Translations under genes and position numbers: made by a program
Origin: Rhizobium sp. JAB6
GTDB taxonomy: Bacteria > Pseudomonadota > Alphaproteobacteria > Rhizobiales > Rhizobiaceae
DNA: 64,000 nt
Assembly: GCF_003024605.1 (NCBI RefSeq)
Contig: NZ_PYJQ01000009.1
Location: 1,116,001-1,180,000 of the forward strand
Direction: 5' to 3'
Notes under the pieces: model-generated
Told to the model about the DNA's origin: nothing
Databases searched by the model: none
The model's input: only the letters and a program-made list of their open reading frames with translations
Part shown: positions 30,822 to 40,324 of the stretch, piece after piece
Position numbering within the stretch: the first letter of the stretch is position 1
How the letters are laid out: each line of letters starts with the position of its first letter

Positions 30822-33137
30822 CTATCTCACGGTCTCGGGCGGCAGGAGCCTACCGGCTCCCGGCTGCCGCCTGTTGAGACTGGCGACCTTCTCGACGACT
30901 TGCTCCTGGGCTATCGGAGGGGAAAATACATAACCCTGAATGATATCGGCCAGGTTCCGCTCGACGACCAATGCCAGCTGCTCCAGTGTCTCGACGCCTT
31001 CGATCACTACATGCAGGCTGAGGGCGCGGGAAAGGTCGACGATGCCGCACAGCAGCTTGAACCGACGGCTGTTCGTGGTGATGTCGCGAACGAAGGACCG
31101 ATCGATCTTCACAACATCCACCGGCAGCGTATCGAGGTAGCTGAGACTGGAAAATCCCGTTCCGAAATCGTCGATAGCGATCGTGATGCCCCTGACCCGC
31201 AGATCCTCGAGGATTGAGCGTACCGTTGCCATCTCGTCCATCAGGCAGCTTTCGGTGACTTCGAGATGCAGGCGGGACGGTTCCAATCCCGAGGTCTCGA
31301 GCGCCGCCATGACGGTTGTGACAATCTCTTCGCTACGCAGATCCTGCGCCGAGAGATTGACGGAAACGGCGAGTGGCGCCGGCCATGAAGCACAATCCTT
31401 GCAGGCCTGATTGACCATGAAACGGGTGATGCCGGCAACGATACCTATTTCCTCCGCCACCTGCACGAAAAGATCGGGCGGGATCGAACCCTTTTCCGGG
31501 TGAATCCAGCGCGCAAGCGCCTCGCAGCTTTCAATGCGGGAGCCATCCGGCGTGTACATCGGCTGATAGACGGCCTGAAGCCTGCCGGCCTCCACCGCCT
31601 CGCGCAAGTCGTCCTTCAGCTTCTGCCGCTCGACATAGCGTGCGTCCATTTCCTGCTCGAAGGCACTGCAGCCGCCCCTCGTCCTGGATTTCGCTTCGAA
31701 GAGTGCGAGATCGACCTTGATCTGCCACTCCTCCGGGCGGAATTCCCGGCTGGGCATGGTCATATACCCGCCGCTGACGGAAACCCGAAAGCTGCTGCCT
31801 TGCGCGTTATAGGTGCCGGCCATTGCCGCGTGGAGGGCGCGGATGCGGTCATCGATATCCGGAACATCGTCCTCATTCGGAAAGAACAGCACGAATTGAT
31901 CGCCGATAAGACGAGCGGCAAGCGCCGTCGTGCCGGCAAGCTCTTTCAGACGCTCGGCTATGGCAACCAGCAGACGGTCCCCCGCGACGTGCCCTTTGGT
32001 ATCGTTGACATGTTTGAAGTCATCGATATCCAGAACCAGAATGCCGATGCGGCTTTCCCGATTGCGCGCCGCCAGCTTTTCCTTGACCTGCTCCAGGAAA
32101 TACTCGCGGTTCGGCAGCCCGGTCAAAGGGTCGTAGCGCACCATATGCAGGATCTTGCGCTCAGCGCGAATACGCGCCGTCACGTCTTCGAAGATCAGGA
32201 TGACGATCCCGTCGGCGCGCCGGCTGGCCGAAAATTCCAGGAACTGATCCTCCTTGAATTGAATGAGGGTCCGGGAGAGCGTACCGCTGACGAGCTGTGT
32301 CAACTGCCGCTGAATGAGCCCGGGAAGCGATCCGTCGATAAAGGCATGACGGGCGCCATAGCGTAGAACGACGTCGAATTCGCAATCCTTGAGTCGCTGC
32401 GGATCGGCGAAATTGAGGAGCTCGCATGCCTTCCGATTGACGACTAGGATCCGATTTTGGGCGTCCAGCATGAACAGCCCATGCGTCATATTGTTGAGCG
32501 CGGTGTCGAACCTGTCGGCCATCAACGATATCTCGCGCGAGGCGACAATGTTCTTGTAGAGAAATTCGCGCATGCCATTTGCCATTGCCCGCGTCGTCAG
32601 TCCGAACGGAATGAGCATGAGGGACGCGATTCCCTTGTAAAGCTCCTGCGACAGCAGGCAGGCAATGACGATCGGCACGCAACAGGCCAGAATCTGGAGA
32701 TCGATCGCACGAGGTGAACCGTAGTTGCGGCCGACGATCGACACCATCGAGGCCATCGTGACGGCGACGCAGATGAATTCCGCCAGCGGATTGCGCAGAA
32801 TGAGGATGGCATAAGCGCTTCCGATGCCGAGAATGGCGGCCGTCGCCGCGGCGCCGATGACATAGCGTGTTTCCCAGCTGGCTATATCGGCGCGCGAAAG
32901 ACCATTCTTGTCTGCTGCGTCGAACAGCCGGAACAAATTGATCCGCAAGCCAAAGACGACGGCAAACCCCACGCATAAAGCCAGAAAGATGCTGGCCTGT
33001 GTGCTCAGAAAAACGATGACATATGTGAGGATATGAACGAATACGCCCGTAAAGAGCGTTTTCCGGTTTCCGAAAAGCGAGCTGACAAACGACAGATAAA
33101 CATCCGTCGGCACGGTGTCCGGGCTTGGAGGCTTCAT
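30822..33137 (-). CDS. Membrane GGDEF/EAL protein, likely c-di-GMP phosphodiesterase
   Basis: A 771-residue protein: several N-terminal hydrophobic helices (about 25-190), a PAS-like segment (about 205-325), a GGDEF domain (about 330-490) and an EAL domain (about 500-755). The GGDEF site reads IGDQF (AARLIGDQFVLFFP), missing the glycine and glutamate needed for cyclase activity. The EAL residues look complete: SCEALARW, VNLSAQDL, LEVTESCL, IDDFGTGFSSL, VKIDRSFV and VIEGVET. It is therefore predicted to hydrolyse c-di-GMP, with the degenerate GGDEF perhaps sensing GTP. It is single, with no obvious operon partner. Confidence 0.93.
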   Translation of the reverse strand: MKPPSPDTVPTDVYLSFVSSLFGNRKTLFTGVFVHILTYVIVFLSTQASIFLALCVGFAVVFGLRINLFRLFDAADKNGLSRADIASWETRYVIGAAATAAILGIGSAYAILILRNPLAEFICVAVTMASMVSIVGRNYGSPRAIDLQILACCVPIVIACLLSQELYKGIASLMLIPFGLTTRAMANGMREFLYKNIVASREISLMADRFDTALNNMTHGLFMLDAQNRILVVNRKACELLNFADPQRLKDCEFDVVLRYGARHAFIDGSLPGLIQRQLTQLVSGTLSRTLIQFKEDQFLEFSASRRADGIVILIFEDVTARIRAERKILHMVRYDPLTGLPNREYFLEQVKEKLAARNRESRIGILVLDIDDFKHVNDTKGHVAGDRLLVAIAERLKELAGTTALAARLIGDQFVLFFPNEDDVPDIDDRIRALHAAMAGTYNAQGSSFRVSVSGGYMTMPSREFRPEEWQIKVDLALFEAKSRTRGGCSAFEQEMDARYVERQKLKDDLREAVEAGRLQAVYQPMYTPDGSRIESCEALARWIHPEKGSIPPDLFVQVAEEIGIVAGITRFMVNQACKDCASWPAPLAVSVNLSAQDLRSEEIVTTVMAALETSGLEPSRLHLEVTESCLMDEMATVRSILEDLRVRGITIAIDDFGTGFSSLSYLDTLPVDVVKIDRSFVRDITTNSRRFKLLCGIVDLSRALSLHVVIEGVETLEQLALVVERNLADIIQGYVFSPPIAQEQVVEKVASLNRRQPGAGRLLPPETVR

Positions 33138-33225
33138 TCAGACTTCCCCTGATGCGGCGGACACCCTAGGGGAAACCCTTTAAAATTTACTTGCCCAAAC
33201 TGAGCCCGTTTGGAAAGACTTTTCA

Positions 33226-33254
33226 ATCAAACCGGCAGCTTAAGTTGAAGCCGG
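33226..33254 (-). terminator. Weak terminator after the TRAP binding-protein gene
   Basis: CCGGC at 33232-33236 pairs with GCCGG at 33249-33253, with inner AGCTT/AAG pairing possible. On the minus strand the stem is followed by TTTGATT. It lies about 110 bp past the TRAP gene stop, so the assignment is tentative. Confidence 0.35.
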
Positions 33255-33365
33255 ATTATGATCAACGCTCCGCTGGCGTAATGATTCCTGATAGTCCTTG
33301 CTCTGACGTGCGATTTAACATCCCGTAAAGAGAACGATATATCCACAAAGACTTATGAAATACGA

Positions 33366-34517
<1,152 letters not shown>

Positions 34518-34761
34518 TCACGGCGCAAGCGATAGAGCTAACCATGCCGCACACGGTCTTTCAAGTTTGCTCTCGCATCGCATTATGGCGATTCCTGTAC
34601 ATCCGCACGACGAGCTGAAACAAAGCCTTATGAAAACTTCTGCGCGTTGCCGGCCGGACCGTCTTCGCGTAAATTCATGGAGCAAAAATCCGCCCTGGGA
34701 TTGACATCATGATCGTCCAGAGGTCCACCATACAACCGTTTCGCCCTTTCCGGAGCCTCGA

Positions 34762-35550
34762 ATGTCCAGACCCATCATCGCCATTCCCGCCGATATCCGC
34801 GAGTTCGATGGCGCCGCCTGGCATGCGGTGCAGCAGCAATATGTCCGCGCGGCGGTCAAAGCGGCGGGATTGATGGCACTGATCGTTCCCGCGCTGGAGG
34901 ACGGCAACGATGCGGATGCCATTCTCGACCGGGTGGACGGGCTCCTCGTTTCCGGTTCGGCGACCAATGTGCATCCATCTCTCTATGGAAAAGAGGCAAA
35001 GGATAGCGACGGCCCCTTCGATCCGGCGCGCGACGCGACGTCGCTGCCGCTCATCCGCCGTGCGATCGACCGCGCCGTTCCCATGCTCGCCATCTGCCGC
35101 GGCATTCAGGAGCTGAACGTCGCGCTTGGGGGCACGCTGGCAGGCGAAATCCAGGACCAGCCGGGCATATGGGATCATCGCAAGCCGCCGAATGTCGATC
35201 GCGATACGATGTATTCCATCCGCCAGAGCGTCTTCGTCAAGGAAGGCTCCTGCATCGCCCGGGTGGTCGGGCCAGGTGAAGTGCGTGTCAATTCGCTGCA
35301 TCGTCAGGCGATCGCCGATACGGCGCCGAGACTGCAGGTGGAAGCGCTGGCCGAGGACGGCACGATCGAGGCCGTCTCCGTCATTGGCGCCAAGGCCTTT
35401 GCCGTCGGCGTGCAATGGCATCCGGAATATTGGGCGGAAACGGATTCGCCGTCGCTGAAACTCTTCACCGCCTTCGGCGATGCCGTGCGCGATTATGCGG
35501 CTGGCAGGGAGCGGCCTGCGGTCGCTCCATATCCGCAAAAAGCCGTGTGA
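34762..35550 (+). CDS. Gamma-glutamyl-gamma-aminobutyrate hydrolase family protein
   Basis: Class I glutamine-amidotransferase-like hydrolase (peptidase C26, PuuD-like), 262 residues. The nucleophile is Cys112 in AICRGIQELN and the His-Glu pair is in GVQWHPEYW. The family hydrolyses gamma-glutamyl amides such as gamma-glutamyl-GABA in putrescine breakdown. The other puu genes are absent, so the substrate is not assured. Its stop codon directly abuts that of the convergent 2-hydroxyacid dehydrogenase gene (TGATCA). Confidence 0.88.
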   Translation: MSRPIIAIPADIREFDGAAWHAVQQQYVRAAVKAAGLMALIVPALEDGNDADAILDRVDGLLVSGSATNVHPSLYGKEAKDSDGPFDPARDATSLPLIRRAIDRAVPMLAICRGIQELNVALGGTLAGEIQDQPGIWDHRKPPNVDRDTMYSIRQSVFVKEGSCIARVVGPGEVRVNSLHRQAIADTAPRLQVEALAEDGTIEAVSVIGAKAFAVGVQWHPEYWAETDSPSLKLFTAFGDAVRDYAAGRERPAVAPYPQKAV

Positions 35551-36519
35551 TCAGCCTCGCGGCTTGACCGGCGTTTCCGGCACCGGCGTCACAGGCTCAC
35601 CCTTGGCGAACCATTCGATGATGTTAGCGGCAACGAGATCGGCCATGGCATCGCGCGTCGGCACCGAGGCGGAAGCCACATGCGGCAGCAGCGAAACATT
35701 CGGCAGCGAGAGATATCCGGCCGGGACATTGGGCTCGTCGTAGAAGACGTCGAGGCCGGCGGCGCCCAGTGTGCCGTTGCCGAGGGCTGTTATCAGCGCA
35801 TCATCATCGACGGACCAGCCGCGGCCGACATTGATGAACACGCCCTGCGGCCCAAGCGCCGAAAGGATTTCGGCATTGATGACCTTATGCGTCTCCGCCG
35901 TCTTCGGCACGATGGAGATCAGCGTGTCCACCGAGTGCGCCATCTCCTTCAGCGTCGGATAGTAGTCATAGGGCAACGAATCGCGCGGCGTACGCGTGTG
36001 ATAGCCGATCGTCACCTTGAACGGCTCCAGCCGTCTCGCGATCTCGAGGCCGATGCGGCCGAGACCATTGATGCCGATGCGGCGCCCCCTCATCGAAAAG
36101 GGGGAGAGCGGGAACGCTCCTTCCTTCGCCCAACGCCCCTCGCGCAGCCAGTTCTCCGCCTTCGGAAACCGTCGCAGCGTGTTCAGCAGCAAGGCAATCG
36201 CGGTATCTGCGACCTCGTCATTCAGCACGTCGGGCGTATTGGTGACGACGATGCCCTTGGACGCGGCGTGCTTGACGTCGACGCCATCATAACCGACGCC
36301 GAAATTGGCGATGACTTCGAGATTGGGAAAGGCATCGATCCAGCCCGTGTCGAAGCCGCCCGCAACGGCAACGCCCCGGATGCGGGCCGCGGTTTGCGCA
36401 TCGACCTTCGGGCCGCCATCGCGTTCGACAGAGACGATATCGAACTGTTTCCCTAGTCTTTCGAGGACACGCGGATGTATCTTCCCCGGAACGAGGACGG
36501 CGATGCGGTTATCGGACAT
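35551..36519 (-). CDS. D-isomer 2-hydroxyacid dehydrogenase (glyoxylate/hydroxypyruvate reductase type)
   Basis: NAD(P)-dependent oxidoreductase of 322 residues. The Rossmann motif is GRRIGINGLGRIGLEIARRL, followed by HTRTPRD, whose Arg favours NADPH. Catalytic Arg is in NVGRGWSVDDDAL, Glu in YDEPNVPAG and His in SLLPHVASAS. Such enzymes reduce glyoxylate, hydroxypyruvate or keto-gluconates. The LacI regulator lies 41 bp upstream on the same strand, so they may form one unit. Confidence 0.9.
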   Translation of the reverse strand: MSDNRIAVLVPGKIHPRVLERLGKQFDIVSVERDGGPKVDAQTAARIRGVAVAGGFDTGWIDAFPNLEVIANFGVGYDGVDVKHAASKGIVVTNTPDVLNDEVADTAIALLLNTLRRFPKAENWLREGRWAKEGAFPLSPFSMRGRRIGINGLGRIGLEIARRLEPFKVTIGYHTRTPRDSLPYDYYPTLKEMAHSVDTLISIVPKTAETHKVINAEILSALGPQGVFINVGRGWSVDDDALITALGNGTLGAAGLDVFYDEPNVPAGYLSLPNVSLLPHVASASVPTRDAMADLVAANIIEWFAKGEPVTPVPETPVKPRG

Positions 36520-36560
36520 GAATCTTTCCTCTTGAGAGACAGTTCGGCGCCGAACCGCTG

Positions 36561-37580
36561 CTAGCGAGCTTTATAGGGCGCCGTCGATTGGCGGATGCGC
36601 ATTTCCGGCTTGATCAGATGAATACCGTCCGGTTCATGGCTTCCTGCCAACCTATCCAAAAGCGCGCGCGCTGCAAGCCTTCCGACCTCGGCCTGACCGT
36701 TCCAGACGGTAGTCAGCGCCGGGGTTGCGATGGCCGCCTCTTCCAGATCGTCATAGCCGGTGACCGAGATGTCTCGCCCGGGGACGAGACCGGCACGCGA
36801 AATGCCGTTCATGAGGCCGATGGCGACCAGATCGTTCCAGCAGACGGCGGCGGTCGGCTTCTGCGGCAGCGACAGGAAATGCACCGCCGCCTCGAAGCCG
36901 CCCTGCTTGGAACGGGCGCCGGGGATGCGCAGATCTGGATCGACCTCGATGCCCGCCTTGCGCAGCGCATTCACATAGCCCTGATAGCGGTCGCGTCCGG
37001 TCGAGGTCTGATCGGTGCCGCCGATCATGGCAATGGAGCGGTGACCGAGGCTGATCAGGTGGTTGGTTGCAAGCGAGATCCCGTAACTGTCGTCACCGCG
37101 AAAGGTCGGCAGGTCCAGCGCTTCGATCTGTCGCGCGACGAGGATGGCCGGCATGCCGTTTTCTTCCGCGAGCTCAAAATCCTCAGGCGGTGTCCCGATA
37201 GCCGGCGACATGATGACACCGTCGCCGCCGAGCTGCAGCAGTGTTTCGATGAAGGTTCGCTGCTTTTCGACCGAATCATAATGATTGGAAAGGATGAAGG
37301 TGTGGCGGCTGCGGTCGAGCTCGCTTTCGATCGCCTTCAGGATTTCTCCGTAGAAAGGGTTCATGATGTCATGAACGACGACACCGATGATCCCGGACCG
37401 GGATGTCCTGAGACTTGCCGCCCGGCGATTGTAGATATAGCCCAGCGCGCGGGCCTGGTCCTTGATCTTCTCTCGCGTATTGACCGCAACCAGCGGACTG
37501 TCGCGCAGGGCCAAAGATACCGTTGCCGTTGAAATGCCCAGCGTTTCCGCAATCGTAGAAAGCTTTATCTTTTGCGCCAC
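36561..37580 (-). CDS. LacI-family transcriptional regulator
   Basis: Sugar-type repressor of 339 residues: an N-terminal helix-turn-helix (KLSTIAETLGISTATVSLAL) and hinge, then a periplasmic-binding-protein-like effector domain. The frame extends to 37613, but a GTG at 37580 preceded by GGGGAGGG at good spacing gives MAQKIKLSTIAE, the family-like start. It sits upstream of the 2-hydroxyacid dehydrogenase. The 85 bp before the gene hold AT-rich palindromes (ATTCCGGAAT at 37631-37640 and AAAGCTTT at 37657-37664) that could be autoregulatory sites. Effector unknown. Confidence 0.9.
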   Translation of the reverse strand: MAQKIKLSTIAETLGISTATVSLALRDSPLVAVNTREKIKDQARALGYIYNRRAASLRTSRSGIIGVVVHDIMNPFYGEILKAIESELDRSRHTFILSNHYDSVEKQRTFIETLLQLGGDGVIMSPAIGTPPEDFELAEENGMPAILVARQIEALDLPTFRGDDSYGISLATNHLISLGHRSIAMIGGTDQTSTGRDRYQGYVNALRKAGIEVDPDLRIPGARSKQGGFEAAVHFLSLPQKPTAAVCWNDLVAIGLMNGISRAGLVPGRDISVTGYDDLEEAAIATPALTTVWNGQAEVGRLAARALLDRLAGSHEPDGIHLIKPEMRIRQSTAPYKAR

Positions 37581-37680
37581 GCGCGCCCTCCCCGTGAAAC
37601 GCAGCCGTAACATATTCCGTTCGTTTTACGATTCCGGAATTTAAAATCTTTAATTAAAAGCTTTAATCACGCCGCGCAAC

Positions 37681-37709
37681 ACGAATTCTCGGGGATCCTC
37701 AGAATTCGT
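37681..37709 (-). terminator. Inverted repeat overlapping the marR stop codon
   Basis: ACGAATTCT (37681-37689) and AGAATTCGT (37701-37709) are perfect 9-bp arms around an 11-nt loop. One arm encodes the last residues of the MarR protein. On the minus strand there is no T-run after the stem, so it may be an end-stabilising hairpin or a regulator site rather than an intrinsic terminator. Confidence 0.4.
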
Positions 37710-38211
37710 CTTCATCCTCGCCGTCATCGCCGGCCTGGAGATTATGCTCGATCGTCTTGAGCAGGCGCACGAGCGAGCGGATATCTTTTTCCGAGAAGCC
37801 GCGGGTCGCAAGCTCATCGCAGCTCGCCGCCGAACTCTCGATCTCGCTGACGCTGTTTCGCCCTGCTTCCGTCAAATAGACCTTGGTCAGGCGGGCATCG
37901 TCGGCGTCCGGCCGCCGTTCGACGAAACCTTGTGCCTCCATGCGGCCGATCGTGCGCGTCATGGTCGGCGCCTTGACCCCGAGCTTTTGCGCCAGGGTGC
38001 CGGCCGGGAGACCATCGCTTGCCGCCAGGGCCAGAATGACGCCGTCCTGCCCGGCATAGAGACCGCTCGCCGTCAGGCTGCGTGTCATCACCGTGCGCAT
38101 GGACCGTGCCGCCTGCGTCAAGGCAGGCGACAGATCGGCAAGCGTGTAGTCCCGGTGATCCTTCTTCTTACCCGACTTACTTTTCTTCCCCACCTTGTTC
38201 TTTTTGCCCAT
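37699..38211 (-). CDS. MarR-family transcriptional regulator
   Basis: Winged-helix regulator of 170 residues. The DNA-binding core runs from about residue 60 (GLPAGTLAQKLGVKAPTMTRTIGRMEAQGFVERRPDADDARLTKVYLT in order, with the RxxDxRD-like wing). Unusually, the first 20 residues are almost all Lys/Gly/Ser, and the last 12 are strongly acidic (DDGEDEDEF). It diverges from the creatininase-family gene at 38298, an obvious candidate target. Confidence 0.9.
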   Translation of the reverse strand: MGKKNKVGKKSKSGKKKDHRDYTLADLSPALTQAARSMRTVMTRSLTASGLYAGQDGVILALAASDGLPAGTLAQKLGVKAPTMTRTIGRMEAQGFVERRPDADDARLTKVYLTEAGRNSVSEIESSAASCDELATRGFSEKDIRSLVRLLKTIEHNLQAGDDGEDEDEF

Positions 38212-38297
38212 CGTGATTCCGTTGACCTTTTCGCCGCTAAGTCATCACGCTATGACATTGCGCAGGTTACTGACATAAACAAGAGGTACATCCTCAG

Positions 38298-39089
38298 ATG
38301 GCGCATCCTTTGCCATGTTTCGATGACAATGATGAAACATTGACACCCGAAGAGCGAAGAAAATGGATCGCCGTGCTGCCGCTTGGCGCCTATGAGCAAC
38401 ACGGTCCACACCTGCCGTTCGAAACCGATGCGCTCATTGCCCAGGGAATCGTCTCACGCCTCAAGGTTGCCTTGCCGGCAAACCTGCCGGTCACGTTTCT
38501 CGCCGTCGAGCCGGTTGGATATTCCATCGAGCATATGGATGTCGCCGGTACCCGGACGCTAACTTTCGATGAAGCTGTTCGGCGGTGGCTCGGTATTGCC
38601 GAGCAGATGAACAATCTCGGCATCCGCAAATTCCTCATGCTGAATGCCCATGGCGGCAACTCGCCGCTGATGACCATCGTGGCGGCCGAAGCGCGCGCGC
38701 GCTTCGACATGCTGGCGGTCGCAACCAGCTGGACGCGTTTCGGCGTGCCGAACGGGCTGATCGCGCCCGACGAGAAGGCCATCGACATTCATGGCGGCGA
38801 TATAGAGACATCGGTGATGCTCGCCCTCCATCCGGAGAAGGTCGACATGTCGAAGGCGGCGAACTTCCCATCGCGCCAATCGGAGTTCATCGAGCGCTTC
38901 AGGCATCTGCGCGCCTACGGCCCTCACGCCTTCGGCTGGAAAATGTCCGATCTGAGCCCGCAAGGCGTCGCGGGCAATGCAGGCGCGGCAACGGCGGAGA
39001 AGGGCGAGCGGCTCATCTCGCATGCTGTCGAAGGTCTTGTCGAATTGCTTGAAGATGTCGACAACTTCGATATCTCGACCCTGTCATGA
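38298..39089 (+). CDS. Creatininase-family amidohydrolase
   Basis: Metal-dependent amide hydrolase fold (creatininase/FAPy deformylase/MftE family), 263 residues. Putative metal ligands are in LGAYEQHGPHLPFETD (Glu, His, Asp), LNAHGGNSP (His) and IHGGDIETS (Glu). Substrates in the family include creatinine, formamidopyrimidines and peptide ends; none can be chosen here. It is divergent from the MarR gene with an 86-bp shared promoter region. Confidence 0.85.
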   Translation: MAHPLPCFDDNDETLTPEERRKWIAVLPLGAYEQHGPHLPFETDALIAQGIVSRLKVALPANLPVTFLAVEPVGYSIEHMDVAGTRTLTFDEAVRRWLGIAEQMNNLGIRKFLMLNAHGGNSPLMTIVAAEARARFDMLAVATSWTRFGVPNGLIAPDEKAIDIHGGDIETSVMLALHPEKVDMSKAANFPSRQSEFIERFRHLRAYGPHAFGWKMSDLSPQGVAGNAGAATAEKGERLISHAVEGLVELLEDVDNFDISTLS

Positions 39090-39120
39090 GCGGGCAGCCG
39101 GTTCACCTCTCCGCAACCCA

Positions 39121-39137
39121 ATGTGATCTTATAACAT
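39121..39137 (+). promoter_or_regulatory. Candidate Zur operator upstream of the CobW-type GTPase
   Basis: ATGTGATCTTATAACAT is a 17-bp imperfect palindrome matching 14 of 17 positions of the form ATGTTATAATATAACAT typical of zinc-uptake-regulator boxes. Six of the eight symmetric base pairs match. It lies 93 bp before the GTPase ATG, in the only gap between the creatininase gene and the GTPase. Confidence 0.5.
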
Positions 39138-39229
39138 ATAAAAGCCTTTGAACTGACGTCTCCAACTCCTTATATGGAACGCGACCAATGTCTGCTCCCC
39201 GGGGCAACCTTCCATATTTCGAGGCTCCC

Positions 39230-40324
39230 ATGACCGAAACAGCCACGCAAAAGCCCGTTCCCGTCACCGTTCTCACCGGCTATCTCGGCGCCGGCAAGAC
39301 GACGCTGCTGAACCGCATTCTCTCCGAAAACCACGGCAAGAAATATGCCGTCATCGTCAACGAGTTCGGCGAGATCGGCATCGACAATGATCTCATCGTC
39401 GAATCCGACGAAGAAATCTACGAAATGAACAATGGCTGCGTCTGCTGCACCGTTCGCGGCGACCTGATCCGCGTCGTCGAGGGCCTGATGCGCCGCCCCG
39501 GCCGTTTTGACGGCATCATCGTCGAAACGACCGGTCTTGCCGATCCGGTTCCTGTCGCGCAGACCTTCTTCATGGACGACGATGTCCGCGCCAAGACCGA
39601 ACTCGACGCCGTCGTGGCACTCGTGGACGCCAAGCACCTGCCGCTGCGCCTCAAGGATAGCCGCGAGGCCGAAGACCAGATCGCCTTTGCAGACGTCGTC
39701 GTCATCAACAAGTCCGATCTCGTCTCTCCGGAAGAGCTGGCCCAGATCGAGGACATCGTTCGCGCCATCAACCCGGCCGCCAGCGTCTACAAGACGACCC
39801 GCTCCGGCGTCGAGCTCGCCCGCGTGCTGAACCAGGGCGCCTTCAACCTGGAACGCGCGCTGGAAAACGATCCGCATTTCCTCGAGCACGGGCACGAGGA
39901 TCACGTCTGCGGTCCGGATTGCGATCATCACCATCACGACCATGATCACGATCACCATCATCATCACGATCATGAGCATCACCACCATGATCATGATCAC
40001 CACGGCCTGTCGCCGATCCACGACGTCACCGTGCAGTCGGTTTCGCTACGCGGCGGCGAGATGAATCCGGAACGCTTCTTCCCCTGGATCCAGAAGGTCA
40101 CGCAGACGCAAGGCCCCAATATCCTGCGTCTCAAGGGCATCATCGCTTTCAAGGACGATCCGGAGCGCTACGTCGTTCAGGGCGTGCACATGATCATCGA
40201 AGGGGATCATCAGCGCCCCTGGAAGGACGGCGAGAAGCATGAAAGCCGCCTTGTCTTCATCGGCCGCGAGCTCGACCGCGAAAAGCTGGAAGCCAGCTTC
40301 AAGGCGTGCGAGGCGTCCGCCTGA
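39230..40324 (+). CDS. CobW/COG0523-family GTPase, probable zinc metallochaperone
   Basis: G3E-family P-loop GTPase of 364 residues. Walker A is GYLGAGKT (17-24); the CXCC metal motif is GCVCC (Cys70, 72, 73); a NKSD guanine-specificity motif follows. A linker around residues 220-265 holds more than 20 histidines, and the CobW C-terminal domain closes the protein. The ATG at 39230 follows GAGG by 5 nt; 39188 is an alternative. Given the His-rich loop and the Zur-like box upstream, delivery of zinc under starvation is more likely than cobalamin synthesis. It is translationally coupled (TGATG) to the WD40 gene. Confidence 0.93.
   Translation: MTETATQKPVPVTVLTGYLGAGKTTLLNRILSENHGKKYAVIVNEFGEIGIDNDLIVESDEEIYEMNNGCVCCTVRGDLIRVVEGLMRRPGRFDGIIVETTGLADPVPVAQTFFMDDDVRAKTELDAVVALVDAKHLPLRLKDSREAEDQIAFADVVVINKSDLVSPEELAQIEDIVRAINPAASVYKTTRSGVELARVLNQGAFNLERALENDPHFLEHGHEDHVCGPDCDHHHHDHDHDHHHHHDHEHHHHDHDHHGLSPIHDVTVQSVSLRGGEMNPERFFPWIQKVTQTQGPNILRLKGIIAFKDDPERYVVQGVHMIIEGDHQRPWKDGEKHESRLVFIGRELDREKLEASFKACEASA

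Noticed and set aside
37681..37701. GAATTC and GGATCC sites close together as a cloning-vector join
   Set aside because: They fall within a natural inverted repeat continuous with marR coding sequence; two six-base sites are not evidence of vector.
39900..40010. The CAT/CAC-rich stretch as a DNA tandem repeat
   Set aside because: It is in frame within the GTPase and simply encodes the His/Asp-rich metal-binding loop.
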